Assembly: GCA_900489925.1 (NCBI GenBank)
Contig: UEHQ01000012.1
Location: 310,001 to 374,000 of the forward strand
Direction: 5' to 3'
Length of the DNA stretch: 64,000 nucleotides
Origin: Hyphomicrobiales bacterium
GTDB lineage: Bacteria; Pseudomonadota; Alphaproteobacteria; Rhizobiales; Rhizobiaceae
Every line of letters starts with the position of its first letter. Position 1 is the first letter of the stretch. Below the pieces are notes generated by a model that saw only the letters and a list, made by a program, of their open reading frames with translations, had not been told where the DNA came from and made no database searches. Positions 1 to 11,422 of this stretch are shown one piece after another. The position numbers and the translations under genes were made by a program.

Positions 1-335
1 AGTTCACGCGGGTTGAAGGGCTTGCTGAGATAATCGTCCGCCCCGAGCTCCAGCCCGATGATCCGATCGACGTCTTCCTTGAGCGCCGTCAGCAGGATCA
101 CGGCCACCGGCGGACGCCGATCGCGCAGATCGCGGCAGATATCCAGGCCCGATCCATCCGGAAGCATCACATCCAGCACGATCAGGTCAGGGTTGCTCGT
201 CGCAAGCAGGGCTTCGCATTCGCGGCGATCTGCAGCGACAGATACGCGCATCCCCTGCCCGGTCAGATACCGTGACAGCAAGGTCCGGATTTCCCGGTCG
301 TCGTCGACAATCAAGATGTGATCACTGTTGTTCAT
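1..335 (-). CDS. OmpR-family response regulator (partial, N-terminal 111 residues)
   Basis: Cut by the left edge; only the receiver domain is visible. The translation from the ATG at 335 has the acidic pocket D11-D13, phospho-acceptor D55 in LIVLDVMLPDG, switch T83 and the conserved lysine K105 in YLSKPFNPRE, all in the spacing of a CheY-fold receiver. The LGADDYLSKPFNPRE ending is typical of OmpR/PhoB-type regulators, whose winged-helix domain would follow off the window. A histidine kinase is probably the next gene to the left (inference). It diverges from the efflux operon at 647, so it is a plausible regulator of that operon and of itself. The original ORF is minus strand; no frameshift is seen. 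Confidence 0.93.
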   Translation of the reverse strand, partial: MNNSDHILIVDDDREIRTLLSRYLTGQGMRVSVAADRRECEALLATSNPDLIVLDVMLPDGSGLDICRDLRDRRPPVAVILLTALKEDVDRIIGLELGADDYLSKPFNPRE

Positions 336-390
336 CGTTCCAGCCTGTTTGACTTGCGAATAGCGACCCTATCGCGCTCATGCCGAAGAA

Positions 391-502
391 ATTTGTAACT
401 TTGTATTGCTGGCACGGAGTCAGCAACGTTCATTTACAAATCTCGGAGATTCGGACGAACACAGCAACGTTTCGGCGAAGCGCAGACAAACTCCCCTTGT
501 AA
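391..502. promoter_or_regulatory. Divergent promoter region with repeated boxes between the response regulator and the efflux operon
   Basis: The 336-646 gap has no convincing gene. It holds two near-identical octamers back to back, TTTGTAAC at 392-399 and TTTGTATT at 400-407; the inverted copy ATTTGTAA (391-398) / TTACAAAT (434-441); a further TTGTAA at 497-502; and a perfect 10-bp direct repeat CAGCAACGTT at 421-430 and 462-471, 41 bp (about four helical turns) apart. Tandem direct repeats are the usual target of OmpR-family dimers. Binding by the adjacent regulator is inference. Confidence 0.45.
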
Positions 503-646
503 ATCGGCTTCATCAATCACCGGGAGCCGCATGGGCAACACGTCCCCCCCTTTTCACACTGCCGCACCGCGGCCCCATGCGCTCCGATCAACCGAAGGTT
601 CGTTGGTGCCGCTCACGCTCCTCCAGCAAACCCGTCCGTAGGGATA

Positions 647-1882
647 ATGTTTGTGTCTGTAATGAAGAAAGCAGATTTTCGCCTGGCCGTATTGCCCCTT
701 CTCGCCAGCGTGGCCTTGGCGGGCTGCAACGACAGCAAGACGGCGGCCCAGCCGCCGGTCGTCAAACCGCAGGTCAGTGTAGTATCGATGCACCCCAAAT
801 CCGTTACCATCACCGCGCAGTTGCCGGGCCGTACGGCCGCATCACTCCTCGCGGAGGTCCGTCCGCAGGTCGGCGGCATTATCAGGACGCGAAACTTCAA
901 GGAGGGAACGGAAGTAAAGGCCGGCGAGATCCTCTACGAAATCGATCCAGCCCCCTATCAAGCAACCTACGACAGCGCCGCAGCCGCGCTCCAAAAGGCG
1001 CAGGGCGCCCTTCCGAGCGCGCAGGCAAAGGTCGACCGCTACAAGAATCTGACGGCGCAAAACGCAGTCAGCGTCCAGGATCTGGACGACGCAAAATCGA
1101 CCCTCGTGCAGGCCGAAGCCGATATCGCATCCGCAAAGGCGGCTCTTGAAACAGCGCGCATCAACCTCGATTACACAAAGATCCGGGCGCCCATCGATGG
1201 CCGCATCGACGCCTCGGCCGTGACGGTCGGGGCGCTTGTCACCGCCGAGCAGACCACGGTTCTTACAACGGTTCGCGCCCTCGACCCGATCAACGTGAAC
1301 GTGACGCAGTCGACCACCAACCTGTTGAAGTTCAGAAAAGCGGTCGAAACCGGGAAACTCAAACTGTCGGGCGACAATGTCACCGCCCACCTCACTCTTG
1401 AAGACGGCAGCAACTATGGCAAGACCGGCAAGCTGGAGTTTGCCGAAGCCTCCGTCGACGAAAGCGTCGGCACCTTCACCGTCCGCGCGGAATTCCCTAA
1501 CCCCGATCACACCCTTCTTCCCGGCATGTACGTGCGGGCAACTATCGAAGAAGGCGTGGCTGAAAAGAGCTTCCTCATTCCGCAGCGCGCAATCACCCGG
1601 GACACGAAGGGCGACCCCACCGCCCTGTTCGTGACGAGCGAAGGCAAGATCGAGCAACGTGTGCTCGGCGTGGATAGGAGCGTTGGAAACAACTGGCTCG
1701 TCCTGTCCGGCGTCAACGATGGTGACAAGGTCGTCGTCGAGGGCAGCCAGCGGGTTCAGGTCGGACAGGACGTTGCGGCCAAAGAGGTGACCATCGACGA
1801 CTCGACCGGCGACATCATGACCTCACAAGCAGAACCCGAACCAACGAAGCAGGCTTCGGCCGCCTCGCACTCGCAACTCTGA
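647..1882 (+). CDS. RND efflux periplasmic adaptor (AcrA/MexA family lipoprotein)
   Basis: Periplasmic adaptor that links the inner-membrane RND pump at 1894 to an outer-membrane channel. The N-terminus has a signal peptide with lipobox LALAGC (Cys27 from this start), so it is probably a lipoprotein. Order is as in AcrA: split lipoyl/barrel-sandwich strands around 65-95 and 180-215 ([20 protein letters not shown]), an alpha-helical hairpin rich in Ala/Lys/Gln between them, then beta-barrel and membrane-proximal domains. Length 411 fits the family. The ATG at 647 follows AGGGATA; a second in-frame ATG at 662 (MKKADFRL) would give a more usual signal peptide and is an equally good start. First gene of a five-gene run with short gaps. 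Confidence 0.93.
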   Translation: MFVSVMKKADFRLAVLPLLASVALAGCNDSKTAAQPPVVKPQVSVVSMHPKSVTITAQLPGRTAASLLAEVRPQVGGIIRTRNFKEGTEVKAGEILYEIDPAPYQATYDSAAAALQKAQGALPSAQAKVDRYKNLTAQNAVSVQDLDDAKSTLVQAEADIASAKAALETARINLDYTKIRAPIDGRIDASAVTVGALVTAEQTTVLTTVRALDPINVNVTQSTTNLLKFRKAVETGKLKLSGDNVTAHLTLEDGSNYGKTGKLEFAEASVDESVGTFTVRAEFPNPDHTLLPGMYVRATIEEGVAEKSFLIPQRAITRDTKGDPTALFVTSEGKIEQRVLGVDRSVGNNWLVLSGVNDGDKVVVEGSQRVQVGQDVAAKEVTIDDSTGDIMTSQAEPEPTKQASAASHSQL

Positions 1883-1893
1883 GGTCGTTCGTC

Positions 1894-4800
1894 ATGTCCC
1901 GTTTCTTTATCGACAGGCCCATCTTTGCGTGGGTCATTGCCATCTGCATCATGCTTGGGGGGCTATTGTCCGTCACCACGCTGTCGATTTCGCAATATCC
2001 GCAGATTGCACCAACAACTGTCACCATTTCCGCGACCTACTCAGGCGCGGATGCTGAGACCGTGGAAAATTCGGTGACCAAGGTCATCGAACAGGGAATG
2101 ACCGGGATCGACAATCTCGACTACATGACCTCCACGTCCCAGTCGACGGGATCCGCCTCGATCGCGCTGACCTTTACCAACAAGGCAGACCCCGACGTCG
2201 CGCAGATGCAGGTGCAGAACAAGCTGCAGCTGGTCGAGGCGCAGCTCCCTCAGAGCGTCCAGAACTCCGGCCTGACAGTCACGAAATCGACCTCCAACTT
2301 CCTAATGGTCATCGGCTTCGTATCGACCGACGGCAAGTTGAACTCGACCGATCTTGCCGACTACGTCAACAGCACGCTGAACGACACGCTGAAGCGTGTT
2401 GCAGGCGTGGGCGACACCCGGCTTTTCGGCTCCGGCTATGCCATGCGTATCTGGGTCGATCCCGACAAGCTAGCGAAATACTCGTTGATGGTCAGTAACG
2501 TCACTTCGGCCATCGAGGCGCAGAACACCCAGGTCGCGGCCGGCCAGCTTGGCGCGCTGCCCCAGCGCAAGGGCCAGCAACTCAACGCAACGGTCACCGC
2601 CAAGAGCCGGCTGCAGACGCCCGAGCAGTTCGAAAACATCATCCTGAAGAGCAACAGCGATGGGTCGCTCGTCCGCCTCAACGATGTGGCCACTGTTGAA
2701 CTCGGCGCCGAGAGCTACGCAAGCTCCAGCACCTACAACGGAAAGCCATCGGCAGGCCTGGCGATCATGCTTGCTTCGGGTGCCAACGCCATCGATACGG
2801 CGGAGGCTGTCCAGTCCACCATCAACGACCTGAAGCAGACGCTGCCCGCCAATGTCGAGGTGGTCTATCCCTACGACACCACGCCGTTCGTCAAGCTGTC
2901 GATCGAAGACGTCGTCAAGACGCTGCTCGAGGCCGTCGTTCTCGTATTTGTCGTCATGTTCGTGTTTCTGCAGAGCCTTCGCGCGACGATCATTCCGACG
3001 CTCGCGGTTCCCGTGGTCCTGCTCGGAACATTCGGTATCCTTTCCTACCTCGGATACTCGATCAATACGCTGACCATGTTCGGCATGGTGTTGGCGATCG
3101 GCCTTCTGGTGGACGACGCCATCGTGGTGGTGGAGAACGTCGAGCGCGTCATGGAGGAAGAAGGTCTTTCGCCCAAGCAGGCGACGATCAAGTCCATGGG
3201 CGAAATCACCGGCGCGCTGATCGGCATTGCCACGGTTCTCTCGGCGGTCTTCGTTCCCATGGCTTTCTTTTCCGGCTCGGTCGGGGTCATCTATCGCCAG
3301 TTCTCGGTCACGATCGTTTCGGCGATGGTGCTCTCCGTTCTTGTTGCGCTGGTCCTGACGCCTGCGCTCTGTGCAACGATCCTGAAAAAGCCGGCGCATG
3401 GCGCGAAGAACAAGGGGCCGTTCGGCTGGTTCAACCGTGGATTCGACCGTGGAACGCACGCCTATCAACGCAGCGTCGGCGGCATCATCAAGCGCCGTGG
3501 CCGCTTCCTTATGGTCTTTGTGCTCGTCGCAGTCGCCGTTGGTGTCCTGTTCACGCGTCTGCCCAGCTCCTTCCTGCCGGAAGAAGATCAAGGCATTCTG
3601 ATCACGAGCGTCCAGCTTCCTGTCGGCGCGACCGCCGATCGCACACAGAAGGTCCTGCAGCAGGTAACGGATCACTATCTCAACGACGAAAAGGAATACG
3701 TGACGGGTGTGATGGGCGTTGCGGGCTTCGGCTTCGGCGGACAGGGCCAGAACGTCGGCCTCGCCTTCGTGAAGCTGAAGGATTTTGAGGAACGCACAAC
3801 CCCCGAGTCCAAGGCACAGGCAATCGCCGGCCGTGCGATGAAAGCATTCCAGGGAATTGCGGACGCCAACGTGTTTGCGCTGTCTCCGCCGGCAATTCCA
3901 GGGTTCGGCAACAACAGTGGCTTCGATTTCTATCTGAAGGACACGAATGGCGCCGGCCACGAGAAACTGATCGAAGCGCGCAATCAGCTGCTTGCTGCGG
4001 CTGGAAAGAGCAGCAAGCTTGTCGGCACCCGGCCAAACGGCCAGGAAGACACGCCGCAATACTCGGTCGATATCGACCAGGAGCGGGCGAGCGCACTCAA
4101 TCTCGACCTGTCGGACATCGATACGACGCTATCGACGGCGTGGGGCGGTAACTATGTCAACGACTTCGTCGACCGCGGCCGCGTCAAGAAGGTCTATGTT
4201 CAGGCGGGCGATAACTTTCGCATGCAGCCGGAGGATTTCGACCGCTGGTACGTGAAGAATTCCGATGGAAACATGGTTCCCTTCTCGGCCTTTGCGAGCG
4301 GCCACTGGAAGTTCGGCTCTCCCCGCCTTGAACGCTACAACGGCTCGTCTGCCGTCGAAATCCAGGGTTCCGCGGCAAGTGGTGTCTCGTCAGGCGACGG
4401 AATGAACGAGATCGATGCGCTCGTAAGCCAGCTCCCCCAGGGGTTCACGCATGAATGGACAGGACTATCAGCGCAAGAGCGTCTGTCGGGCAGCCAGGCA
4501 ACGCAGCTCTACGCGATCTCGATCCTAGTGGTATTCCTTGCTCTCGCCGCGCTTTACGAAAGCTGGTCCATTCCGTTCGCAGTTATGCTGTCAGTACCGG
4601 TAGGCGTCCTCGGTGCACTTCTGGCGGCAACCCTCTTCGGGCAGACCAACGACGTCTACTTCAAGGTCGGGCTACTGACCACAATCGGCCTTGCCGCGAA
4701 GAACGCCATCCTGATCGTCGAATTCGCCATTGAGCAGCAGAAGCACGGAAAGAGCCTCATCGAGGCGACTCTGGAGGCTTCCCGCCAGCGCTTGCGGCCG

Positions 4801-5040
4801 ATCCTGATGACCTCGCTTGCTTTTATCCTCGGCGTCCTACCGCTTGCGATCGCAAACGGTGCCGGTTCGGGAAGCCAGAACTCGATCGGTATCGGGGTCA
4901 TGGGTGGGATGATTGCCTCGACGGTGCTCGGCATCTTCTTCATCCCACTGCTGTTCGTCACGATCCGTGGCTTCTTCAAGGGCACGGTCGAAACACCCGA
5001 GGCGCAGCCTTCCGACGAAGCAGTCGCACACCAATCCTAA
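1894..5040 (+). CDS. RND multidrug efflux permease (AcrB/MexB, HAE1 family)
   Basis: Inner-membrane proton-driven drug pump. At 1048 residues it is the standard HAE1 length, opening with [17 protein letters not shown], the hallmark N-terminus. Proton-relay aspartates are present in TM4 ([21 protein letters not shown], about residue 405) and the matching lysine in TM10 ([17 protein letters not shown]). Two periplasmic loops of about 300 residues separate two six-helix halves. It starts 12 bp after the adaptor stop and is followed 16 bp later by the outer-membrane factor, so the three should form one tripartite pump. Substrates cannot be read from sequence. Confidence 0.97.
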   Translation: MSRFFIDRPIFAWVIAICIMLGGLLSVTTLSISQYPQIAPTTVTISATYSGADAETVENSVTKVIEQGMTGIDNLDYMTSTSQSTGSASIALTFTNKADPDVAQMQVQNKLQLVEAQLPQSVQNSGLTVTKSTSNFLMVIGFVSTDGKLNSTDLADYVNSTLNDTLKRVAGVGDTRLFGSGYAMRIWVDPDKLAKYSLMVSNVTSAIEAQNTQVAAGQLGALPQRKGQQLNATVTAKSRLQTPEQFENIILKSNSDGSLVRLNDVATVELGAESYASSSTYNGKPSAGLAIMLASGANAIDTAEAVQSTINDLKQTLPANVEVVYPYDTTPFVKLSIEDVVKTLLEAVVLVFVVMFVFLQSLRATIIPTLAVPVVLLGTFGILSYLGYSINTLTMFGMVLAIGLLVDDAIVVVENVERVMEEEGLSPKQATIKSMGEITGALIGIATVLSAVFVPMAFFSGSVGVIYRQFSVTIVSAMVLSVLVALVLTPALCATILKKPAHGAKNKGPFGWFNRGFDRGTHAYQRSVGGIIKRRGRFLMVFVLVAVAVGVLFTRLPSSFLPEEDQGILITSVQLPVGATADRTQKVLQQVTDHYLNDEKEYVTGVMGVAGFGFGGQGQNVGLAFVKLKDFEERTTPESKAQAIAGRAMKAFQGIADANVFALSPPAIPGFGNNSGFDFYLKDTNGAGHEKLIEARNQLLAAAGKSSKLVGTRPNGQEDTPQYSVDIDQERASALNLDLSDIDTTLSTAWGGNYVNDFVDRGRVKKVYVQAGDNFRMQPEDFDRWYVKNSDGNMVPFSAFASGHWKFGSPRLERYNGSSAVEIQGSAASGVSSGDGMNEIDALVSQLPQGFTHEWTGLSAQERLSGSQATQLYAISILVVFLALAALYESWSIPFAVMLSVPVGVLGALLAATLFGQTNDVYFKVGLLTTIGLAAKNAILIVEFAIEQQKHGKSLIEATLEASRQRLRPILMTSLAFILGVLPLAIANGAGSGSQNSIGIGVMGGMIASTVLGIFFIPLLFVTIRGFFKGTVETPEAQPSDEAVAHQS

Positions 5041-5055
5041 CCAGGGAATTCCGAT

Positions 5056-6552
5056 ATGAAGAACGTCAAGTTGGAGCGCTCGCGCGCTCCCACAACGGGT
5101 CAGGTGCTACGGCTTTCAGTTGCTTTCCTGTCATTGTCCTTGGCCAGCGGCTGCGTCGTTGGGCCCGACTATCAGAACCCGACGCTGGCAATGCCGATAA
5201 GCTGGAGCAAAAAGACCAAGCAGGAGGCTCCACCAGAGCTTTCGCAATGGTGGAAGAAGCTCAACGATCCGTTGCTCGACCAGCTTGTCGACGAGGCTGT
5301 CGCAGGCAACCTCGATGTGGCCTCGGCAAAGGCCAAAGTCCGCCAAGCCCGGGCAACGACGCGAGAACAAGCAGGAAGCCTGCTGCCGTCCGCAACCGCG
5401 TCATCGTCTGCGACGCGAAACCGATCCGCGGCGACTGAGGGCAGCGAAGCCTCGGTCTATCCGCAGTATCAGGCCGGTTTCGATGCAAGTTGGGAACTGG
5501 ATCTCTTCGGCGGCAACAAGCGCGGATTGGAAGCCGCGCGCTACAGCGAACAGGCCTCGGAAGAGGAACTGCGCGACACACTCGTCACGTTGATCGGCGA
5601 CATCACCTCCTACTACGTCCAGGCGCGCGAGTATCAGGCCCTCATCGCACTCGCGGAGCGATCGGCCAAATCCCAGCGCCAGACGGCCGCTCTCACGCGC
5701 CGGCAGTTCGAGGCGGGTGAAGCAACCGGGGTCGATGCTGCAAAGGCCGATGCCCAGGCGGCGTCGACCGAAGCCGATGTGCCCTCCTATCGCATATCCT
5801 ACGCGCAGACGATCCACCGCATTGGCATCCTGACAGGAAAATCCCCCGACGCCGTCGAGGCAAGAATGTCGAAAAATGCTCCGATCCCGACGCCTCCAGC
5901 CAAGGTTTCGCCCGGCATCCCCGCCGACATCCTGCTCAACCGGCCGGACGTGCGACAAGCCGAGCGCCAGCTCGCGCAATACACCGCCAAGATCGGTCAG
6001 GCAGAAGCGGATCGGTATCCCTCGATCAGCCTGACAGGCAGTATCTCGAGTTCGGCCACAAGCATCGGCGACCTTGCCAAAAAATCCACGATCGGCTGGT
6101 CGATCGGGCCGACCGTCAGCATCCCCCTGTTTCAGGGTGGTCAGTTGAAGGCGGCAGTCGATGTCGCGAAGGCACAGCGCGATCAGTATTTCGTTGCTTA
6201 CCAATCCTCGGTTCTATCGGCGATGGAAGACGTCGAGAACGCGATCGTGGGGCTCAACCAATCGCGCCTGAAGAACGCCAAGCTTGCCGTCTCCGTGGCA
6301 GGCTACCGGCAGGCGGCCAAGCTCTCGCGGTCGCTCAACGAAACGGGCGCAACCAACTTCCTGAACGTTCTCGATTCGGAGCGATCGCTCTACTCCGCCG
6401 AAGAGAGCTTCATTCAGGGCCGCGTCGATATCGCCACCTACTATATTGCGCTCAACAAGGCGCTGGGCGGTGGCTGGGATGCTGCACTCGATATCGACAA
6501 GCCAGTCGTCCGGGACAAGGGCGAAGCGCCGCATCTCGTGTCGATGCGCTAG
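5056..6552 (+). CDS. Outer-membrane efflux factor, NodT/OprM type lipoprotein
   Basis: TolC-fold outer-membrane channel. The N-terminus carries a signal peptide and lipobox LASGC (Cys33), followed by VGPDYQNP, typical of the NodT/OprM subfamily. Two OEP repeats are visible: alanine-rich coiled regions around 80-260 and 285-465, the second containing LLNRPDVRQAERQLAQYTAKIGQAEADRYPSI-type family features. Length 498 is normal. It lies between an RND permease and a MacAB-type pair, so it may serve both pumps. Start ATG follows an AGGGAATTCCGAT leader. Confidence 0.95.
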   Translation: MKNVKLERSRAPTTGQVLRLSVAFLSLSLASGCVVGPDYQNPTLAMPISWSKKTKQEAPPELSQWWKKLNDPLLDQLVDEAVAGNLDVASAKAKVRQARATTREQAGSLLPSATASSSATRNRSAATEGSEASVYPQYQAGFDASWELDLFGGNKRGLEAARYSEQASEEELRDTLVTLIGDITSYYVQAREYQALIALAERSAKSQRQTAALTRRQFEAGEATGVDAAKADAQAASTEADVPSYRISYAQTIHRIGILTGKSPDAVEARMSKNAPIPTPPAKVSPGIPADILLNRPDVRQAERQLAQYTAKIGQAEADRYPSISLTGSISSSATSIGDLAKKSTIGWSIGPTVSIPLFQGGQLKAAVDVAKAQRDQYFVAYQSSVLSAMEDVENAIVGLNQSRLKNAKLAVSVAGYRQAAKLSRSLNETGATNFLNVLDSERSLYSAEESFIQGRVDIATYYIALNKALGGGWDAALDIDKPVVRDKGEAPHLVSMR

Positions 6553-6577
6553 GACAACCTCAAATGAGATCGACAAG

Positions 6578-7792
6578 ATGATCAAGAAGAAGACAGCGGG
6601 CGCCATACTGGCTCTTTGCGCCGTCGGCACCCTCGCCGCCACCATCTGGTGGCAGGCCCCGGCAAAGGCAAGCAACGTGCTGACGGCGGCAGTCGCGCGC
6701 GGTGATATCGAGCGCAGTGTTCTTGCGACGGGCACCTTCAAGCCCGTCAAGCTGGTCGCCGTCGGCGCACAGGTGTCAGGCCGCATCACGCGCCTTGCCG
6801 TTCGCCTCGGAGAGGAGATCAAGCAGGGCAGCTTGGTTGCCGAGATCGATTCCACGACCCAGAAAAACAACCTGAAAACCGCGGAGGCAGCCCTGGCCAA
6901 CGTCAAGGCACAGCTCCAGGAAACGGAAGCCGACCTCGATAACGCCAAGATCACGCTGACGCGACAGCAGAACATCTATGCCAATCGGGCGGGTGCAAAG
7001 GCCGATCTCGACAGTGCCGAGGCATCAGTGAAGAAAATCCAGGCGCAGATCGCCGCGCTGGAGGCTCAGATCGTCGAAGCGGAGGTGACCGTCGAAACGG
7101 CAAAGGCCAACCTCGGCTACACCAGGATCACCGCTCCGATGGACGGCACGGTCCTGGCCGTCGTCAACCAGGAAGGCCAAACGGTCAACGCCGCCCAGAC
7201 GGCACCCACCATCGTCGTCCTCGGCGAGCTGTCCACCATGACGGTGCGCGCGGAAATCTCCGAAGCTGATGTGGTGCGCGTGGCACCGGGCCAGCCGGTC
7301 TATTTCTCGGTCATCGGCGAGCCTGCCCTACGCCACGACGCCGTGCTGAAGTCCATCGAACCCGCACCCGAATCCATCACCAGCGACAGCAGCATCAGTT
7401 CGTCGTCCAGTAGCAGCGGAAGTTCGTCGACATCCTCGTCCTCCTCATCCGCCATCTATTATAACGGCATCTTCGACGTGCCGAACGCCGACGGCCATTT
7501 CCGGACCTATATGTCAGCCGAAGTGCACATTGTCCTGGCATCCCGGAAAGACGTTCTCGTCGTCCCGGCTGCCGCCGTGACAACCGATCGGAAATCCGGC
7601 AAGAGCACGATCAAGTTGGTCGGTGCCGATGGCACGACTTCACAGCACACGATCGAAGTCGGCGAGAGCGATGGCGTCAATGTCGAAGTGCTCTCAGGCA
7701 TTGAAGAGGGAGAGCAGGTCGTCATTGGTGAAGCGGTGGCGACCAAGGCGGCCACGAATGCGGGCGGACCGCCGCCGCCGATGGGGATGTGA
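6578..7792 (+). CDS. macA: MacA-like periplasmic adaptor with a serine-rich insertion
   Basis: Adaptor for the ABC permease encoded next. ATG at 6578 gives MIKKKTAGAILALCAVGTLAATIWW, a membrane-anchoring N-terminus as in MacA, then barrel-sandwich halves (VGAQVSGRITRLAVRLGEEIKQG; YTRITAPMDGTVLAVVNQEGQTV) around a coiled-coil hairpin. Length 404. Residues 269-291 (nt 7382-7450) are 19 serines out of 23, an unusual low-complexity insert between beta-barrel strands, followed by YYNGIFDVPN as in MacA. An in-frame ATG at 6446 lies inside the previous gene and is rejected. Stop and macB start are 4 bp apart, so the two are translationally coupled. Confidence 0.9.
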   Translation: MIKKKTAGAILALCAVGTLAATIWWQAPAKASNVLTAAVARGDIERSVLATGTFKPVKLVAVGAQVSGRITRLAVRLGEEIKQGSLVAEIDSTTQKNNLKTAEAALANVKAQLQETEADLDNAKITLTRQQNIYANRAGAKADLDSAEASVKKIQAQIAALEAQIVEAEVTVETAKANLGYTRITAPMDGTVLAVVNQEGQTVNAAQTAPTIVVLGELSTMTVRAEISEADVVRVAPGQPVYFSVIGEPALRHDAVLKSIEPAPESITSDSSISSSSSSSGSSSTSSSSSSAIYYNGIFDVPNADGHFRTYMSAEVHIVLASRKDVLVVPAAAVTTDRKSGKSTIKLVGADGTTSQHTIEVGESDGVNVEVLSGIEEGEQVVIGEAVATKAATNAGGPPPPMGM

Positions 7793-7795
7793 ACC

Positions 7796-9742
<1,947 letters not shown>

Positions 9743-9764
9743 GAATGCGGATCCGGTGGTCGCG

Positions 9765-10469
9765 CTACGACGCGGCCGCCCGTACGGTTAGGTACCGTGC
9801 GCAGAGCGAAAACAGGATGAACGAGAAGGCGCAGAATGTGACGCCGCCGGTTGCCCTGTAGCCCAGAAACCCGGCAACGCCGCCTAGAAGGAACGACAGG
9901 AGCGTTGTGACGTGCAACACGAGCCGGCGGGCGACCATCGGTCGATCCGGCGCTCTTGCGTCGCCTGTCATGAGGGCGAGACCGACTCCGATATCCGTCG
10001 CGATTCCGGAGACATGCGTCGTGCGAACCCGGCTGCCGGAAATACGCGTCGAGGCGGCATTCTGCAGACCCATGGTGAAGCTGAGAAGGCCCGCGATGGT
10101 GACCCCGTTGACCGAGGACCCGAGCTTTGCCGTATAAATGCCGACGGCCATGAGGAAAACGGCTTCCGACAGCAGCGTAAGCGCGTAGATGTTCGAAAGC
10201 CTCCGCCGCTTTCCGAGCTCGATGAAGAGAGAAGCGCTGAACGCGCCAAGAATGAACATCGTGACCATGGTCACGAATGCGATGGCAACCGTAAACTCCT
10301 GGATCGAAATGTGATCCGAGATCAGCGAGACGTTGCCCGTCATGTTGGCCGAGAAATAGCCATAGGCGAGGTACCCAGCGCTGTTGACGCCGCCAGCCAC
10401 AAAGGACAGCGCGGCAGCCAGAAGCAGATCTATTCTCGATGTTCGGTTTTCGCCTTCGTGAATCAGCAT
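9765..10469 (-). CDS. YoaK/DUF1275 family membrane protein
   Basis: Integral inner-membrane protein of unknown function. The 234-residue product has about six hydrophobic segments and the family features AGGVNSAGYLAYGYFSANMTGNVSLIS near the N-terminus, an internal GLQNAASTRISGSRVRTTHVSGIATDIGVGL block, and a final GAVAGFLGYRATGG-like stretch, which are diagnostic of DUF1275. It is monocistronic: convergent with macB, and separated by 192 bp from the thu-like operon upstream. No partner or substrate can be inferred. Confidence 0.88.
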   Translation of the reverse strand: MLIHEGENRTSRIDLLLAAALSFVAGGVNSAGYLAYGYFSANMTGNVSLISDHISIQEFTVAIAFVTMVTMFILGAFSASLFIELGKRRRLSNIYALTLLSEAVFLMAVGIYTAKLGSSVNGVTIAGLLSFTMGLQNAASTRISGSRVRTTHVSGIATDIGVGLALMTGDARAPDRPMVARRLVLHVTTLLSFLLGGVAGFLGYRATGGVTFCAFSFILFSLCARYLTVRAAAS

Positions 10470-10627
10470 CTTGCAACGGATGAAAAACGGTCTGGAACAA
10501 CAAAGACTGATTTATCCTCGGTCGCGGCTGCGATGCAAGCCGTTCCCCTCCATGCGCCGATCCGCAGACGCGGAAAATGCGGCGCTGGGTGAGCGCCACA
10601 TTCCAGATATAGATCCGCGAGGGGCCA

Positions 10628-10649
10628 GGGCTGGAGTCTGCCCCAGCCC
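10628..10649 (-). terminator. Stem-loop after the ThuA-like gene
   Basis: GGGCTGG (10628-10634) and CCAGCCC (10643-10649) pair around an 8-base loop, 12 bases past the stop codon of the minus-strand gene. There is no clear U-tract, so it may be a Rho-assisted terminator or an mRNA 3' stabiliser rather than a classical intrinsic terminator. Confidence 0.4.
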
Positions 10650-10661
10650 CCGGGGAAGAAC

Positions 10662-11408
10662 TCAGGCCTTGGGTGCCGTCTTTTCGTGCAGCGGCTCCTT
10701 GCGGTGCCAGTTCTCCAGGATCCGGCCGCTGGTGTGCTTCTGGTTCGCCCAGTGAATGCCGTTGCTGATAACCTTGAGGACGTGAGGATTGTGGTAGACG
10801 GGATAGGTCTCGTGACCGGGGCTGAAGTAGAAGATACGACCGCGTCCACGCTGGAAGGTGCAACCGCTGCGAAACACTTCGCCGCCGGAGTACCAGGAAA
10901 TGAAGATCAGCTCGTCCGGCGTCGGGATGTCGAAGGGCTCGCCATACATTTCCGACGCCTCCACTTCGAAGTAGGGAGGCAGGCCCTCGGCGATCGGGTG
11001 CGACGGGTTGATGACCCAGACACGCTCGAGATCGCCCTCCGGCAGCTCGCGCCAGGAGAGGTTGGCATTTGTGCCCATCAGGCGCCGGAAAAGCTTCGAG
11101 TGATGGCCCGAATGCAGGAAGACGATGCCCATTCCCTTCAGGACACGCTGCTGGATCCGATCAACGAGGCTGTCGCTGATTTCTTCATGGGCGACGTGCC
11201 CCCACCAGAGCAGCACGTCCGTATCGTTCAACAGCGAATCCGGCATGCCCTGCTCGGGCTCGTCCATGGTGGTCCGGCGGATCTCGAAATCCGGGCTTTC
11301 GATGCCCTTGGCGATAGCGCCGTCCATCCGGTCGGGATAAATCTTCTGGACCGCCTCGTCGTGCTGCTCGTGGCGTCCTTCGTTCCAGATCGTGACCTTG
11401 ATCGTCAT
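10662..11408 (-). CDS. ThuA-like (trehalose-utilisation family) protein
   Basis: Cytosolic protein of the ThuA family (class I glutamine-amidotransferase-like fold). Sinorhizobium ThuA works with the dehydrogenase ThuB in breakdown of disaccharides through 3-keto sugars. Family blocks seen: TDVLLWWGHVAHEEI, GMGIVFLHSGHHSKLFRRLMGT, ASEMYGEPFDIP, GGEVFRSGCTFQRGRGRIFYFSPGHETYPVYHN. The start at 11408 (MTIKVTIW) has AGGAAAG just upstream; an in-frame ATG at 11426 lies in the previous gene's end. Length 248. It is the last gene of the minus-strand ABC operon, and a MocA-type dehydrogenase lies divergently at 15901, the expected partner. It is clearly diverged from ThuA as I remember it, so the substrate may differ. 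Confidence 0.88.
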   Translation of the reverse strand: MTIKVTIWNEGRHEQHDEAVQKIYPDRMDGAIAKGIESPDFEIRRTTMDEPEQGMPDSLLNDTDVLLWWGHVAHEEISDSLVDRIQQRVLKGMGIVFLHSGHHSKLFRRLMGTNANLSWRELPEGDLERVWVINPSHPIAEGLPPYFEVEASEMYGEPFDIPTPDELIFISWYSGGEVFRSGCTFQRGRGRIFYFSPGHETYPVYHNPHVLKVISNGIHWANQKHTSGRILENWHRKEPLHEKTAPKA

Positions 11409-11422
11409 TTCTTTCCTCGTTG

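Noticed and set aside
842..1657. 271-codon minus-strand frame inside the RND adaptor gene
   Set aside because: Antisense shadow of a well-supported adaptor gene.
2470..4059. 529-codon minus-strand open frame inside the RND permease
   Set aside because: It is antisense to a clear 1048-residue AcrB-type gene, its translation is Arg/Asp/His-rich without any family feature, and it has no ribosome-binding site. High GC produces such frames.
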